A stretch of DNA of 64,000 nt. It comes from Anthracocystis setariae (lineage: Eukaryota; Basidiomycota; Ustilaginomycetes; Ustilaginales; Ustilaginaceae). Made by a program: the position numbers and the translations under genes. Location: assembly GCA_928724745.1 (NCBI GenBank), contig CAKMXJ010000006.1, forward strand, positions 496,001-560,000. Reading direction: 5' to 3'. Under the pieces are notes generated by a model. It saw nothing but the letters and a program-made list of their open reading frames with translations. It searched no databases and was not told the DNA's origin. Positions 29,669 through 39,339 of this stretch are shown here, piece by piece (positions within the stretch are counted from its first letter, which is position 1; each line of letters starts with the position of its first letter).

Positions 29669-29702
<34 letters not shown>
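29669..29702. repeat. (AT)17 microsatellite
   Basis: 34 bp of uninterrupted AT, 297 bp upstream of the complex I subunit start. Confidence 0.97.
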
Positions 29703-29704
<2 letters not shown>

Positions 29705-29811
29705 GGCGGCCTAACATTCATTATTTTCCGGCTCAAATTGAACGGTACCGCACAGCACCGAATTTCTGACAACGCGCTGTGAAACTGTGTTGACGCGCAT
29801 ACTATTTAAAT

Positions 29812-29813
<2 letters not shown>

Positions 29814-29845
<32 letters not shown>
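29814..29845. repeat. (AT)16 microsatellite
   Basis: 32 bp of AT, 111 bp beyond the first array; both are self-complementary and could pair with each other. Confidence 0.97.
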
Positions 29846-29851
<6 letters not shown>

Positions 29852-30531
29852 AATTGTGTTGGCGTTTGTTGCATATGTATGCAAGGAAACTTTCGATGAA
29901 CGCCAGCATTGCGCATGGTTCCAACGCTTGTGCCTTTTCTTGTCTCTATCGGTTGCTTGGCAGCGAGCAATCCCTCAACGAGCAAATGTACTGTACTGTA
30001 CTGTCCACGCTTCTGCTCTGCTGGATTGGATTAGCCATGATGTAGTAGTAGTAGTTAGCCATTCTTGATTGTAATAGCCATCCATCACCAAGCAAGTGAC
30101 CAAAAGACCAGTCACAGTCGGTTGGCATGGAAAGAGTGCAACGGACATTAGTAGTTAGTATTATTTGTAGCTTTCATACTGACCTGTACTGTGCTGTGCT
30201 GTACTGCTTGGCTTGCACACCAAAGTGGGTTGGATGGCAACGCATCAAAAGAAAGGAGTTGAATGCGTGTCGGCTTTTTAGCGCGTCTGAGACAAGATTT
30301 TGCATGGCCTCGCACTGCTACCCTCTGATCCACTTGCTTTCATCCCACCCCGACTAGACCACTTACTTGTCACATGGGCTAAGCTGGGCGCAAACCGTTG
30401 CATTGCTTGGATATGGCGCAGAGCAGCAGTTGATGCGTATGACGAGCCCATGTCTCGAGTCGCGCTGGACTGTAGTAATGATTGTGTATGGTTTTTGCAG
30501 TACTATAGTGTTGGTTTCAAATTTCACACAC

Positions 30532-30554
30532 AGAGAGAGAGAGAGAGAGAGAGA
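30532..30554. repeat. (AG)n microsatellite
   Basis: 23 bp of alternating AG in the RAX2 upstream region. Confidence 0.95.
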
Positions 30555-31206
30555 CCTACTGTACAATATTTTACGGCAAATCTGTGGAAATTAAGTATTT
30601 TATTGTGTGAGCGTGTCTGCCTTGAATTTCTACTGCACTGGTTGGCTCGGCTGCAGTATTGTCCAAGTCTGCCAACGCTATCCATCACCTTTGATCCATC
30701 TCCTGTACCACCATCCTTTTCCTCCTCACCTTTATCCTTGCCGTTCCCTTCCCATTTTTGTTTCTCTGCATCCTTTCAGATTCAGGTGTTCTTCAGCACA
30801 TCTGCACCTTTGTTTTATTCAGCCTCGTCGCGCCTTGTCCTCGCATTCAGCCGCCCGCCCCTTCCAGTCAGTGAAAGTGGCACTTTCTACGCTCTACCAA
30901 CAAGTGCCTCGCTTTCGTGTCGAGCCATCCTTGCTTCATCTCACAGCTTCGACTTTTTTTCATTCGCACCTTGGTCAGAACATCCCTCCCTACACACTCG
31001 TTTGCTCTATCGCCTAAACCCTGCGCCACTGTGGTATGCTCACACTCCACCGCCAGTAATCACCATCACTCCACTGCTGCTACTTGTAATGCTTTGACTT
31101 GGCCACCATCCTCACAACTGCCTCTTACATCCAGTACGCGTCTGTACCTCGCGCAGCTGCCAGCTTCACCCTTCCGCCCTTGCGTGAACCCACAGCTTCC
31201 TCCACA

Positions 31207-34200
31207 ATGACGCCGTCCTCGTCCGCGATCCTAGCCGCCACAGCACATCGTCACCGTCCACAGACAAGCACTTCACGTTGGCGTTGGGCGCGTGCACTCT
31301 CCACATCGGCTCTCCTGCTCACCGCTACTCTGCCGCTTGCTTCTGCCTCCATCACCAACTTCCCAACCATCGACTTTAGTCTTCTCGGTGCGGTCAGCAT
31401 CGCAGGCTCTTTTGCAGGCATCGAGCTATGGAATCAATCCGGCTCGTCTCTTCTCCCCAATGCTACCTATGACCCTTCGGCATCCACGCTCCTCTCGCTT
31501 GCCAACAATGGCAGTGTCGCTCTGGTCACTTCCACAGAAGACGGCGGCACCATCCGCGCCATTTGTCAGATGCAAGCTTCCCCCAACACCATCTTTGTCG
31601 GCGGCACCTTCACCTCGATAGGAGGCAACTCTGTCAGCAATATCGCCGCCTACAATCCTGTCACAAACGCATTCTCAACCATGGCTGGCGGCCTCGACGG
31701 CACCGTCAACGCGGTGTATTGCGACAACCACCACAATCAGCTCATCGTCGGTGGCTCCTTCAAGCGCCCCCTCAACGCACATTCCAACCGCTACCTAGGC
31801 AGTGTCGCCCAATGGGATCTCACCGGTGCACAGTGGAATCCGCTCGACTTTGGAGGTCTTGACGGTCCCGTCAACACCATCACAGCTGGCGCAAACGACT
31901 CCCTCGTCCGCTTTGGAGGTAGCTTCGATGCACGATTCGCATCCGCCGGCGGCGCCAATGGATTTGCTTCGGCCACCAGCACCTCGCCTTCTCCTCTCAC
32001 AGCAGCACTCACGCCTCTTTCGCTTGGTCAGGTCGAATTCGTCGGTGGTCCCAGCTCCAGCGATTCAGGCTTCGATAACCCGGCTCAGATTCTTTGCCCG
32101 CAAGGTCCAGACGGCAGCGGCAATTCTTACCTCTTCCAAGATGGCGTTCAGGGCAGGCTGACCGCGCGCGCCTTCCGTGCTCTTAACGTTCGAGCCATCC
32201 GCCTGGCCAACACTTTTGTCGATGGCCGCGGCACTCGCACGTTTGGCATCGTCTCGATCCCAGACAACACCCAACTCGAGCTCATCTACCTCGATCCCGT
32301 CACTGGTCAGAACGTCACGTGCACCACCGACTGCACCCTTGCCCACAACCCATCCATAGCCTACCAGGATTTCCTCATCTCAGACACGCCCACCAACAAT
32401 GCGCCCGGCGGCGTCAAGGAGCTCACTGGTATCCAGTTCACCGCCACTCAGTACTATGGCGCCGGTGCCGGTCTCCATCTTCTGGAACTCTTGTCGGAAG
32501 GAGGATGGGCCTATGCCTACAACGCACTCAACCGTGGCGCTTGTAACTCGGACCAACCCGGCGTCAACGGCACCACCTCCACCGCTACCAATCAAGGTGG
32601 CTGGTATCCTAGCACCATCAACACGCTCGCCGGTACCACCGAGCCCGTCCTCGCCTTCACCGACTCGTACAACAACATCGCAACCGACAACGCCGCCACC
32701 GTCACCTTCGCTGTCGACATTCCCTACAGCGGCAATTACACCATCAACATGTTTGTGCCTGGATGCTCGGCAAGCGGAACCTGCGCCCAGCGCACCGACG
32801 TTCAAGCCAACGTGTTCGCCGTCCAAAACTCGCAGGGCAACTTGACCAGAGTCTCTCAGACCAATCAGCAAGACAAGACCGTTCAGATTTACAGCGGTCC
32901 TGTCGACAAGTCCGCCGAGGGCTTTTCGCCCACCGTCATCGTCTCCATTCCATCCGATGCGCCCGCTCCCTCCGGCGGCGGCGACTTTACCGTGATCGTC
33001 GACAAGGTCAATTTCTTGCTGCTCAACAGCAACGAGACGCTGCAGATGGGCTCTTCCGGTTTTGGTCTGCTCGAGTACAACCTGTTTGATGCTTCAGTCA
33101 CTGCTCTCCAGTCCAACGGAACCGGCGTGCTTCCAAACACCACCATGACCACTCTCGACACCTTTGCAGCAACGCTCTACCGTGCAGGCGTGCGCGCCAA
33201 CGGTGGAACCAATGCCATCTCGGCTATCGCAACCGTGGCATCTGCCACTTTTGTCGGAGGAACCTTCTCGGCGAGCGGCAGTGCCAACTTTGCAAACATT
33301 GCCGGTTTCGCCAACGATGCTACAACGCCCATCGCCATTGCCAACGGAGGTCTCAACGGTCCCGTACAAGCTCTCGCTGGTCTCGGCGGCTCCCTGTACG
33401 CCGGAGGTAGCTTCACCGGCACTGCAGACGGCGCTGTAACCGCATCTTACATTGCCCGTTATGACGTCAGCGTCAACGTCTGGCATGTGCTCGGAGGCGG
33501 TCCGGACGGTGCGGTAACGGCGCTGTACCCGCTTGGTACCGACTCGCTGCTTGTCGCTGGTTCGTTCCAAACCGTCAATGGAACGAGCCAGTCGGGCGGC
33601 TATGCGGTTTGGAACGCCACCGCAAACGGCTGGCAGACCCAGTCCAGCTTCGTCGCGGCACAGATGACTGCTGCCTTTGCCGATCTTGCATCCAACACAC
33701 AGCAGAGTCTCCTCGCCGGCAGCGTCAAGGCTGTTAGTATGCAGGCTGCTTCGGGTGCCGCCCAAATGCGTGCGCCCAACAAAGGAAGCAACCTGCCGGT
33801 CATTGAGTCGCTCAACTTCCAATTTGCCACTTCCACAAATTCGTCGGCAGCAACCAACGCACGTAGAAGAAGTCTCGCAAACGTCGAGCGACAGCAGCAA
33901 ATTCAGCAAAAGCGAGAACACCAGCCAGACAGCGTCCAGATGCGCGCTTCCTCCTCCAGCAGCTCTGGTCTAGGCGCCAAGCTGAGATCCTTGCTGCCTC
34001 GTTCAGCCATGGTCGAGACGTCTTTGCCAGTTGCATCCTTGAGCAAGCGAGCAGACGCCATGGCGCCCGCTTCGCTCATGTCTAGCGGCAGCAACGAGAT
34101 CCTCGCCAGCGCCTTCTGGCAACGTGACGATGGTTCGTTTGCCAACATTCTTGGCGGCAACTTCACCACCACCAATGGGATCCGCAACCTGGCCTTCTAC

Positions 34201-35802
34201 GACGATGCTACCAACACTGTTTCCGCTTTTCCGGCTGAGCCAGCCTCGTCGAATCGAGCGACGATTTCGGTGGTCCGATCACTATTGGTGGATTCTGACA
34301 TCCTTTACGTTGGAGGTGACGGCGGCTTTGACGCCTACGACTTGAAGAAAGCTAGCTGGCTCACTCAAGCTGCGCCACTCACCGCCAGCTCTGGTCAGAG
34401 CCTCTCGGTGACCGGTATCGACCACCGACCCGACACAACCACCATCATTGTTTCGGGCAGCTTTGCGTCCGCGGGATCTCTGCCGTGTCTGAATATCTGC
34501 CTCTGGGACGTCAGCGCAATGCGATGGAGCCCACTCAGCGCCGGTCTGAGCGGCCAAATCTCATCGATGGACTTTGCTGGCCAGAAGGCTAACCAGCTCA
34601 TCGTTGCCGGAGCCATGAGCGTGAATGGAGCCGATTCTTCGCTTGCCAGCTACAATTTCGACACGCAGATGTGGACCAACATTGGCAGTGTCGGCAATGG
34701 TGCTGGCCAAATTCCTGGTCCGGCCACCGCGGTCAGCGTGGACGATCTGAACGTCAACGCCATCTTTGTTGCAGGTCGCACCGCTGACGGCACCCAGCCT
34801 TATCTCGTCCGATGGGATGGTACGCAGTACACTGCCGTTGGCAACGGTCAATTTTTGGCGGCCACGGGCATCTCGCAACTCACCTTTGTGCCCATCTCGA
34901 AGGCACACGCCAACAATGCGATCCTCGAGGACAATCGTCTGCTTGTCGTTAGCGGGGCCCTGACCACCCAGAACTACGGCAACATCTCGAGCGTCTTCTT
35001 TGACGGCCAGACGTACACGCCATTCTTGGTGGCAACCAACCTGGATGGCTCGTCTGGGATCGTTCGTGCATTTAGCCGGTCCACCGAGGTGCTGCGGTTC
35101 CCCAACCTGCACCGCCTCGCTGTCGGATTGGTTATTCTGATCTCGATCGCCATTGGACTTGGGATCGTGTTTTTGCTCGTGCTACTGGGTTTGATCTGGG
35201 CAGTGGCGAGGAGGCGACCGGAGCCCAAGCATGCCGAACCACAGAACGCAAGTGAGGATTTCCTGGGTGTTGGCGAGAAAAAGCGACCCTCCAGTTTGCT
35301 GGCCACGCTCAACGCAGCTACAGAGAACGCCATGCTAGGCGATCACGGTGCGGCTGGTGCGGTTGGCGTTGGTGGAGCTGCTGCCATGGCTGCTGCTGCA
35401 GGTCAGCGTGACAGGGACTCGGGCGGCTATGGACAGCAAGAAATGAGCGACGAGGCTGCCATGTCCAACTACCACAGCGACGGCGGACGCACCGGCCAGA
35501 GTGTTCAAACGCACTACGCAACGGACGAGGGCGCGTTCAGCGATGCCGAGGCTGGTTATGCCATGGTTGGTACCGGTGCTGTCGCAGCGCCTGCTATGGG
35601 AGGCATGGGAGAAGACGAGGAGTCGCCGATGGAAGGCATCCCTGCGCACGCGCGGTACGACTTTGTGCCCAACCACGAGTCCGAATTGGCTCTAACGGCC
35701 GGCGAGCCAATTGAGATTTTGGATGACCAGGATAGGCACTGGTGGCTCGCAAGAAACAGCCACGGTCAAACCGGTGTTGTGCCCAGTGCTTATGTTATGT
35801 AG
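31207..35802 (+). CDS. RAX2: RAX2-like cortical landmark protein with a C-terminal SH3 domain
   Basis: ATG 31207 (context CCACAATGACG) gives 1531 residues; earlier in-frame codons lack an ATG. A basic N-terminus precedes a signal sequence (ALSTSALLLTATLPLASASI, ~28-50). The large extracellular part is built of Rax2-type repeats (FVGGTFTSIGGN, LIVGGSFKRP, YAGGSFTGTADG, VGGDGGFDAY) with many Asn-glycosylation sites. A single span near ~1300 (GLVILISIAIGLGIVFLLVL) is followed by a basic stop-transfer ARRRPEPK. The cytosolic tail is Gly/Ala-rich and ends in an SH3 domain (HARYDFVPNHESELALTAGE, WWLARNSHGQTGVVPSAYVM). Rax2 marks growth and division sites at the cell cortex. The SH3 tail is absent from yeast Rax2 as I know it. 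Confidence 0.92.
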   Translation: MTPSSSAILAATAHRHRPQTSTSRWRWARALSTSALLLTATLPLASASITNFPTIDFSLLGAVSIAGSFAGIELWNQSGSSLLPNATYDPSASTLLSLANNGSVALVTSTEDGGTIRAICQMQASPNTIFVGGTFTSIGGNSVSNIAAYNPVTNAFSTMAGGLDGTVNAVYCDNHHNQLIVGGSFKRPLNAHSNRYLGSVAQWDLTGAQWNPLDFGGLDGPVNTITAGANDSLVRFGGSFDARFASAGGANGFASATSTSPSPLTAALTPLSLGQVEFVGGPSSSDSGFDNPAQILCPQGPDGSGNSYLFQDGVQGRLTARAFRALNVRAIRLANTFVDGRGTRTFGIVSIPDNTQLELIYLDPVTGQNVTCTTDCTLAHNPSIAYQDFLISDTPTNNAPGGVKELTGIQFTATQYYGAGAGLHLLELLSEGGWAYAYNALNRGACNSDQPGVNGTTSTATNQGGWYPSTINTLAGTTEPVLAFTDSYNNIATDNAATVTFAVDIPYSGNYTINMFVPGCSASGTCAQRTDVQANVFAVQNSQGNLTRVSQTNQQDKTVQIYSGPVDKSAEGFSPTVIVSIPSDAPAPSGGGDFTVIVDKVNFLLLNSNETLQMGSSGFGLLEYNLFDASVTALQSNGTGVLPNTTMTTLDTFAATLYRAGVRANGGTNAISAIATVASATFVGGTFSASGSANFANIAGFANDATTPIAIANGGLNGPVQALAGLGGSLYAGGSFTGTADGAVTASYIARYDVSVNVWHVLGGGPDGAVTALYPLGTDSLLVAGSFQTVNGTSQSGGYAVWNATANGWQTQSSFVAAQMTAAFADLASNTQQSLLAGSVKAVSMQAASGAAQMRAPNKGSNLPVIESLNFQFATSTNSSAATNARRRSLANVERQQQIQQKREHQPDSVQMRASSSSSSGLGAKLRSLLPRSAMVETSLPVASLSKRADAMAPASLMSSGSNEILASAFWQRDDGSFANILGGNFTTTNGIRNLAFYDDATNTVSAFPAEPASSNRATISVVRSLLVDSDILYVGGDGGFDAYDLKKASWLTQAAPLTASSGQSLSVTGIDHRPDTTTIIVSGSFASAGSLPCLNICLWDVSAMRWSPLSAGLSGQISSMDFAGQKANQLIVAGAMSVNGADSSLASYNFDTQMWTNIGSVGNGAGQIPGPATAVSVDDLNVNAIFVAGRTADGTQPYLVRWDGTQYTAVGNGQFLAATGISQLTFVPISKAHANNAILEDNRLLVVSGALTTQNYGNISSVFFDGQTYTPFLVATNLDGSSGIVRAFSRSTEVLRFPNLHRLAVGLVILISIAIGLGIVFLLVLLGLIWAVARRRPEPKHAEPQNASEDFLGVGEKKRPSSLLATLNAATENAMLGDHGAAGAVGVGGAAAMAAAAGQRDRDSGGYGQQEMSDEAAMSNYHSDGGRTGQSVQTHYATDEGAFSDAEAGYAMVGTGAVAAPAMGGMGEDEESPMEGIPAHARYDFVPNHESELALTAGEPIEILDDQDRHWWLARNSHGQTGVVPSAYVM

Positions 35803-36818
35803 TTGCGCTGTTGCGCCCCAAAACCAAGTCTAGTATCCAACATACCCGTTTCATGAGAAACACATCCTCTCACTGTCCTTTCTCGCTCTCTCTCTGCAAT
35901 CACTCTTCACTCTTTTGATTTCGATTTTTTTTCATGTCTCTTGCGTTGCAGCAGCGCTGCGCCAAGCTGCCCATCGTTCTGCTATCAATTTCAGCATCTT
36001 GAGCATCGACTCGAACGCACAGTACGTGAAAGTGTGCAGACTGATGTGAAGTTGCAGCGGCTGTGAGGCGAGGGACAGTTAAGATGTGCGTGGTGCACTC
36101 TGTACCCTTTTCGAGAAACGTCGGCGTAACAAACAATGCTGGAAAATTACGCACGCCACCTGTCTAGTCGCGGTCTTTGGAATATTTGATCTCGCTCGGA
36201 CTCTCCACACTTGCATTTCACTGCCGTTGACCGCTGAGTCGAATCATCTCGACTGTTCACCATCCACCGTCTGGCCGGCAGCTTCGCTGGCGCACTCACG
36301 CTCTTTCCGACCATCAACAGCCAACTCGAAAGCCCCCAGTCGGACGAAGGGCAGGAACTCAGAACGGTCATTCCCGGCAGCTTGGTCTGAAAAGATTCGA
36401 CAACATCTCGATTCAGCTTTGCTTTCTGGACGCATCTTGTCCTTTATACCCTAGACCTTCTGGACAGAGCAGCAGCGACAAGCAAATCGAAAAGGGCATC
36501 ACTCGAGGTACCCTCGCATCGCATAGTGGCAGAGAAAGACATTACATCCGACAGGGGTGGGGAAGAACTGACAGCAAGCGACTCCACTCAACACGCAAGT
36601 ACATCTCGTCATTCGCACGCAGATTTGACAGCTTTCAGACTTGATCTGTTCGGATATCGTCGCATCACAGAAACGCAGAACGCAGCGGTGCTCCCAATTG
36701 CTAGCAGCGCTCTCTGCCCACGCAGGAGCCCCTGGAACTGACAACTTCTGCCTACTTGTAGCCCGACGACCTTGCTATCTTGCCTGCACATCTCGGGTGT
36801 GCAGGCCAATCACTCGTC
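35803..36818. other. intergenic: RAX2 3' region and PPG1 promoter/leader
   Basis: About 1 kb with no gene I can support. A pyrimidine-rich stretch (35875-35940) probably belongs to the RAX2 3' UTR. The last 400 bp are upstream of PPG1 and show no clear motif. Confidence 0.5.
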
Positions 36819-37775
36819 ATGGCATTCGACCTGGACGCATGCATCGCCACGCTTCTCAAGAAGCAGCTTCTGGGAGAGACTCTTTTGAAAGAGATCTGCG
36901 AAAAGACGAAGGAGATCCTGATGCGTGAATCCAACGTGGTGCACATCTCAGCTCCCGTGACGGTTGTCGGTGACATTCATGGCCAGTTCTATGACCTTAT
37001 AGAGATCTTTCGCATTGGCGGCTACGCACCACATACCAACTACCTCTTCTTGGGAGACTACGTGGATCGAGGATTGTTTTCGGTCGAGACGATTTCGTTG
37101 CTCACATGTTTGAAACTGCGCTATCCGGATCGAGTGCAGCTCATTCGTGGCAACCACGAGAGCCGAGCGGTGACACAGACGTATGGCTTCTACACGGAAT
37201 GTCAGCGCAAGTACGGCTCGTCCAACGTCTGGACCTACTTTACCGACATGTTTGACTTTCTGACGCTCAGCGTGGTCATCGACGATCAAATCTTTTGCGT
37301 GCACGGTGGTCTCTCTCCGTCGGTGCACTACATCGACCAGGTCAAGATCATCGATCGATTCCGGGAGATCCCGCACGAGGGGCCCATGGCGGATCTGGTG
37401 TGGTCCGATCCGGACCCAGACAAGGAGGAATTCGCCATCTCTCCGCGCGGGGCTGGCTACACATTCGGCGCATCGGTGGTGAAACACTTTTTGCATAGGA
37501 ACAACATGAACCATATCCTGCGAGCACATCAGCTGTGCATGGAGGGATTCAGCGTTCTGTACGACGACAGATTGAGTACGGTTTGGAGTGCACCCAACTA
37601 TTGCTATAGGTGCGGCAACATGGCGAGTATATTGGAGGTGTTTCCCGACGGCAGTAAGCATTTCAACACGTTCGAGGCGGCACCGGAAAATGAGAGGGAT
37701 GGGCCGAATCAGCACAATCTACAGGGAGGGTCAACGGCGAATGGAAAGCATGAGGCTGTCGAGTATTTCTTGTAG
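36819..37775 (+). CDS. PPG1: PPG1-type PP2A-like serine/threonine phosphatase catalytic subunit
   Basis: ATG 36819 gives 318 residues, the usual size of a PP2A-like catalytic subunit. Metal-binding motifs are intact: [24 protein letters not shown], plus HGGLSPS and RAHQL. Features that favour Ppg1 over PP4 or Sit4 are [25 protein letters not shown]-type sequence ([20 protein letters not shown]) and [12 protein letters not shown]. The C-terminus ends in YFL, the carboxymethylation signal of the PP2A group. In yeast Ppg1 acts in glycogen storage and in the FAR complex. No introns. It follows RAX2 on the same strand and precedes the tRNA gene. Confidence 0.92.
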   Translation: MAFDLDACIATLLKKQLLGETLLKEICEKTKEILMRESNVVHISAPVTVVGDIHGQFYDLIEIFRIGGYAPHTNYLFLGDYVDRGLFSVETISLLTCLKLRYPDRVQLIRGNHESRAVTQTYGFYTECQRKYGSSNVWTYFTDMFDFLTLSVVIDDQIFCVHGGLSPSVHYIDQVKIIDRFREIPHEGPMADLVWSDPDPDKEEFAISPRGAGYTFGASVVKHFLHRNNMNHILRAHQLCMEGFSVLYDDRLSTVWSAPNYCYRCGNMASILEVFPDGSKHFNTFEAAPENERDGPNQHNLQGGSTANGKHEAVEYFL

Positions 37776-37971
37776 CCACCAGCAAGCTGATGAAGCAAAA
37801 GAAAGCCATGACAAGGCTCTTGTCTGATTTGGAGTGACTGTGAAGAGTGAGGAGTAGCGTACCTATTCGTCAGAGGTACGAAACTTGCGGGGAAGCTACA
37901 TGGAGAGATTGAGAAAGTGTGACGTTGTTAAAGATTATATATATACATTGTGCATTGCGACTCACATTCAA
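37776..37971. other. spacer between PPG1 and tRNA-Ser
   Basis: PPG1 3' region; an AT-rich patch (TATATATATAC, about 37936-37946) lies just upstream of the tRNA gene. Confidence 0.5.
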
Positions 37972-38091
37972 GGCACTATGGCGGAGTGGTTATCGCGTGG
38001 CACTAGAATCCATCTGCATTCTAGAGTAAGTACTACTCAACAAAACATGCCATTCCCTCTGGGAGCACAGGTTCAAATCCTGTTGGTGTCG
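37972..38091 (+). tRNA. tRNA-Ser (anticodon AGA) with a 38-nt intron
   Basis: Exon 1 is 37972-38008 and exon 2 38047-38091 (discriminator G at 38091). The 7-bp acceptor stem pairs GGCACTA with TGGTGTC. The D stem is GCG/CGC, the anticodon stem TGGCA/TGCCA, and the loop reads CTAGAA plus A, giving anticodon AGA. A long variable arm (TTCCCTCTGGGAGC) is typical of tRNA-Ser, and the T arm is ACAGG TTCAAAT CCTGT. The intron lies one base after the anticodon and carries TTCTAG, which can pair with CTAGAA of the loop, as required by the splicing endonuclease. Internal A and B boxes are recognisable. Confidence 0.93.
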
Positions 38092-38093
38092 AA

Positions 38094-38099
38094 TTTTTT
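38094..38099 (+). terminator. RNA polymerase III terminator
   Basis: Six T residues beginning two bases after the tRNA-Ser discriminator. Confidence 0.85.
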
Positions 38100-38712
38100 G
38101 CGTTTTTTAATCTTATTTTTTTGGCATGGTTGAACGCGCAAAGACGAGGGCAATCTGCTCCACTGTTTTCGAGCATGAATGATCCGGGGATGGAAGAGTT
38201 AAGCTGATTTGAAATTTCTTGAGATGGTGGTTTTTACCGCGTTAAAAATTATACTCAGGATGTGGCGACTTGAGCCTTCAACCTTGAAGCCTGCCAGTCT
38301 GTGGGATGAATCGATATGTTGTCAGTCTTGTGTGTTGCTGCGGATATGTCAATTTTTGTGGTGTCGTCGCTGTTGTCTCTGATGTCAAGACGGACTGGAA
38401 AGCAAGAGGAATGTTGGAAGGGGGAAGGGTTTTTAAGAACCGAATGTAACGGTGCAAAAAAATAAAATGTCAGAAATCATGGCCGCAAAATGGGACGTCG
38501 AAAGACATCCAGAAGATCAGTCTGTTCTGCGAGCATTGAAGCACCACAACAAAAGTGTGCCATCGAACATTGCCAAAGCTGAGCTCCTACGTTGTTAAGA
38601 AGAGTCGAATCGTGGCAAGATAGTGTCTGACAGTAGTAGTGATGCTATTCGTTGACAGCAGATGCTCAATCCAGAAGGGCGAGCAAGACACGCTTGCTTG
38701 AGGTATTGTTGT

Positions 38713-38737
38713 CAAGCCAAGCCAAGCCAAGCCAAGC
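38713..38737. repeat. (CAAGC)5 tandem repeat
   Basis: Five copies of a pentamer in the intergenic region. Confidence 0.95.
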
Positions 38738-39019
38738 CAGGCACAGCACAGCACGCTGCAATCCAACGACGCGCTTGTCCATCGATTTGGCAGCCACCGC
38801 TTGCAGGCTGATTAAGGGTCGCACCATGGAGCGTCGAGGTCAAGTTTCAGAGTCGAATTTATCAATTAATTCAACACTACTCTGTGACTCTTCTGTGTAG
38901 CACACAGATACCGGTGCCGGTTCAGTGCAGATGTCAACATCTCACGCAGTGCCACACAACTGCTCTGCTCTGCTCAGCTTTTGCCGAAACAACGATGTCC
39001 TGTCCTCTGCTGAGGCCCA

Positions 39020-39020
<1 letters not shown>

Positions 39021-39042
<22 letters not shown>
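39021..39042. repeat. (GT)11 microsatellite
   Basis: Uninterrupted dinucleotide array 298 bp upstream of the carrier-like gene. Confidence 0.95.
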
Positions 39043-39052
<10 letters not shown>

Positions 39053-39339
39053 CTCTGTTGGATTTGGTTGGACCGTGCCAATTCCGAACCAAACCTCAAC
39101 CATCTGTTCTGCATCGCGATCCTACTTGTCAACCACCATCTTGCCCTTCACCTTTGCTATCAGAGGCTGGCTACGCATCCTTTTCAAATTTCGCTCTTCA
39201 ACGCAGCCCTGCAACTTCCTCATAGCCCAAGCATACGCTCAACCTTATCCGCAACCCCTAGCTGCATACATGTACAGACACTAGCCTTCGAGCCGACACC
39301 CTCTCAAGTCAACTCACCACCGCAAAACAGAGGAACAAC

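Larger units (their letters stand above)
29373..31206. other. long repeat-rich intergenic region (complex I subunit / RAX2 divergent promoter)
   Basis: 1.8 kb with no credible gene, although open frames cross it. It contains two (AT)n arrays, an (AG)n array, (TAG)n near 30043-30056, and several TGTACTGTACTGT-type motifs (29987-30006, 30185-30206, about 30557). From about 30690 it is strongly pyrimidine-rich up to the RAX2 start, as expected of a long fungal 5' leader. Confidence 0.55.
38100..39339. other. intergenic downstream of tRNA, upstream of carrier gene
   Basis: About 1.2 kb, AT-richer than average in its first half. It holds (CAAGC)5 at 38713-38737 followed by CACAGCACAGCAC, and a (GT)11 array at 39021-39042. 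No gene is supported. Confidence 0.5.

Noticed and set aside
30300..31097. Forward ORF of 265 codons upstream of RAX2
   Set aside because: Pyrimidine-rich leader DNA read as Ser/Leu/Pro; no domain and it ends just before the RAX2 start.
38000..38060. Reading the unspliced tRNA as a pseudogene because the anticodon stem seems broken
   Set aside because: Removing 38009-38046 restores TGGCA/TGCCA pairing and a normal serine tRNA.
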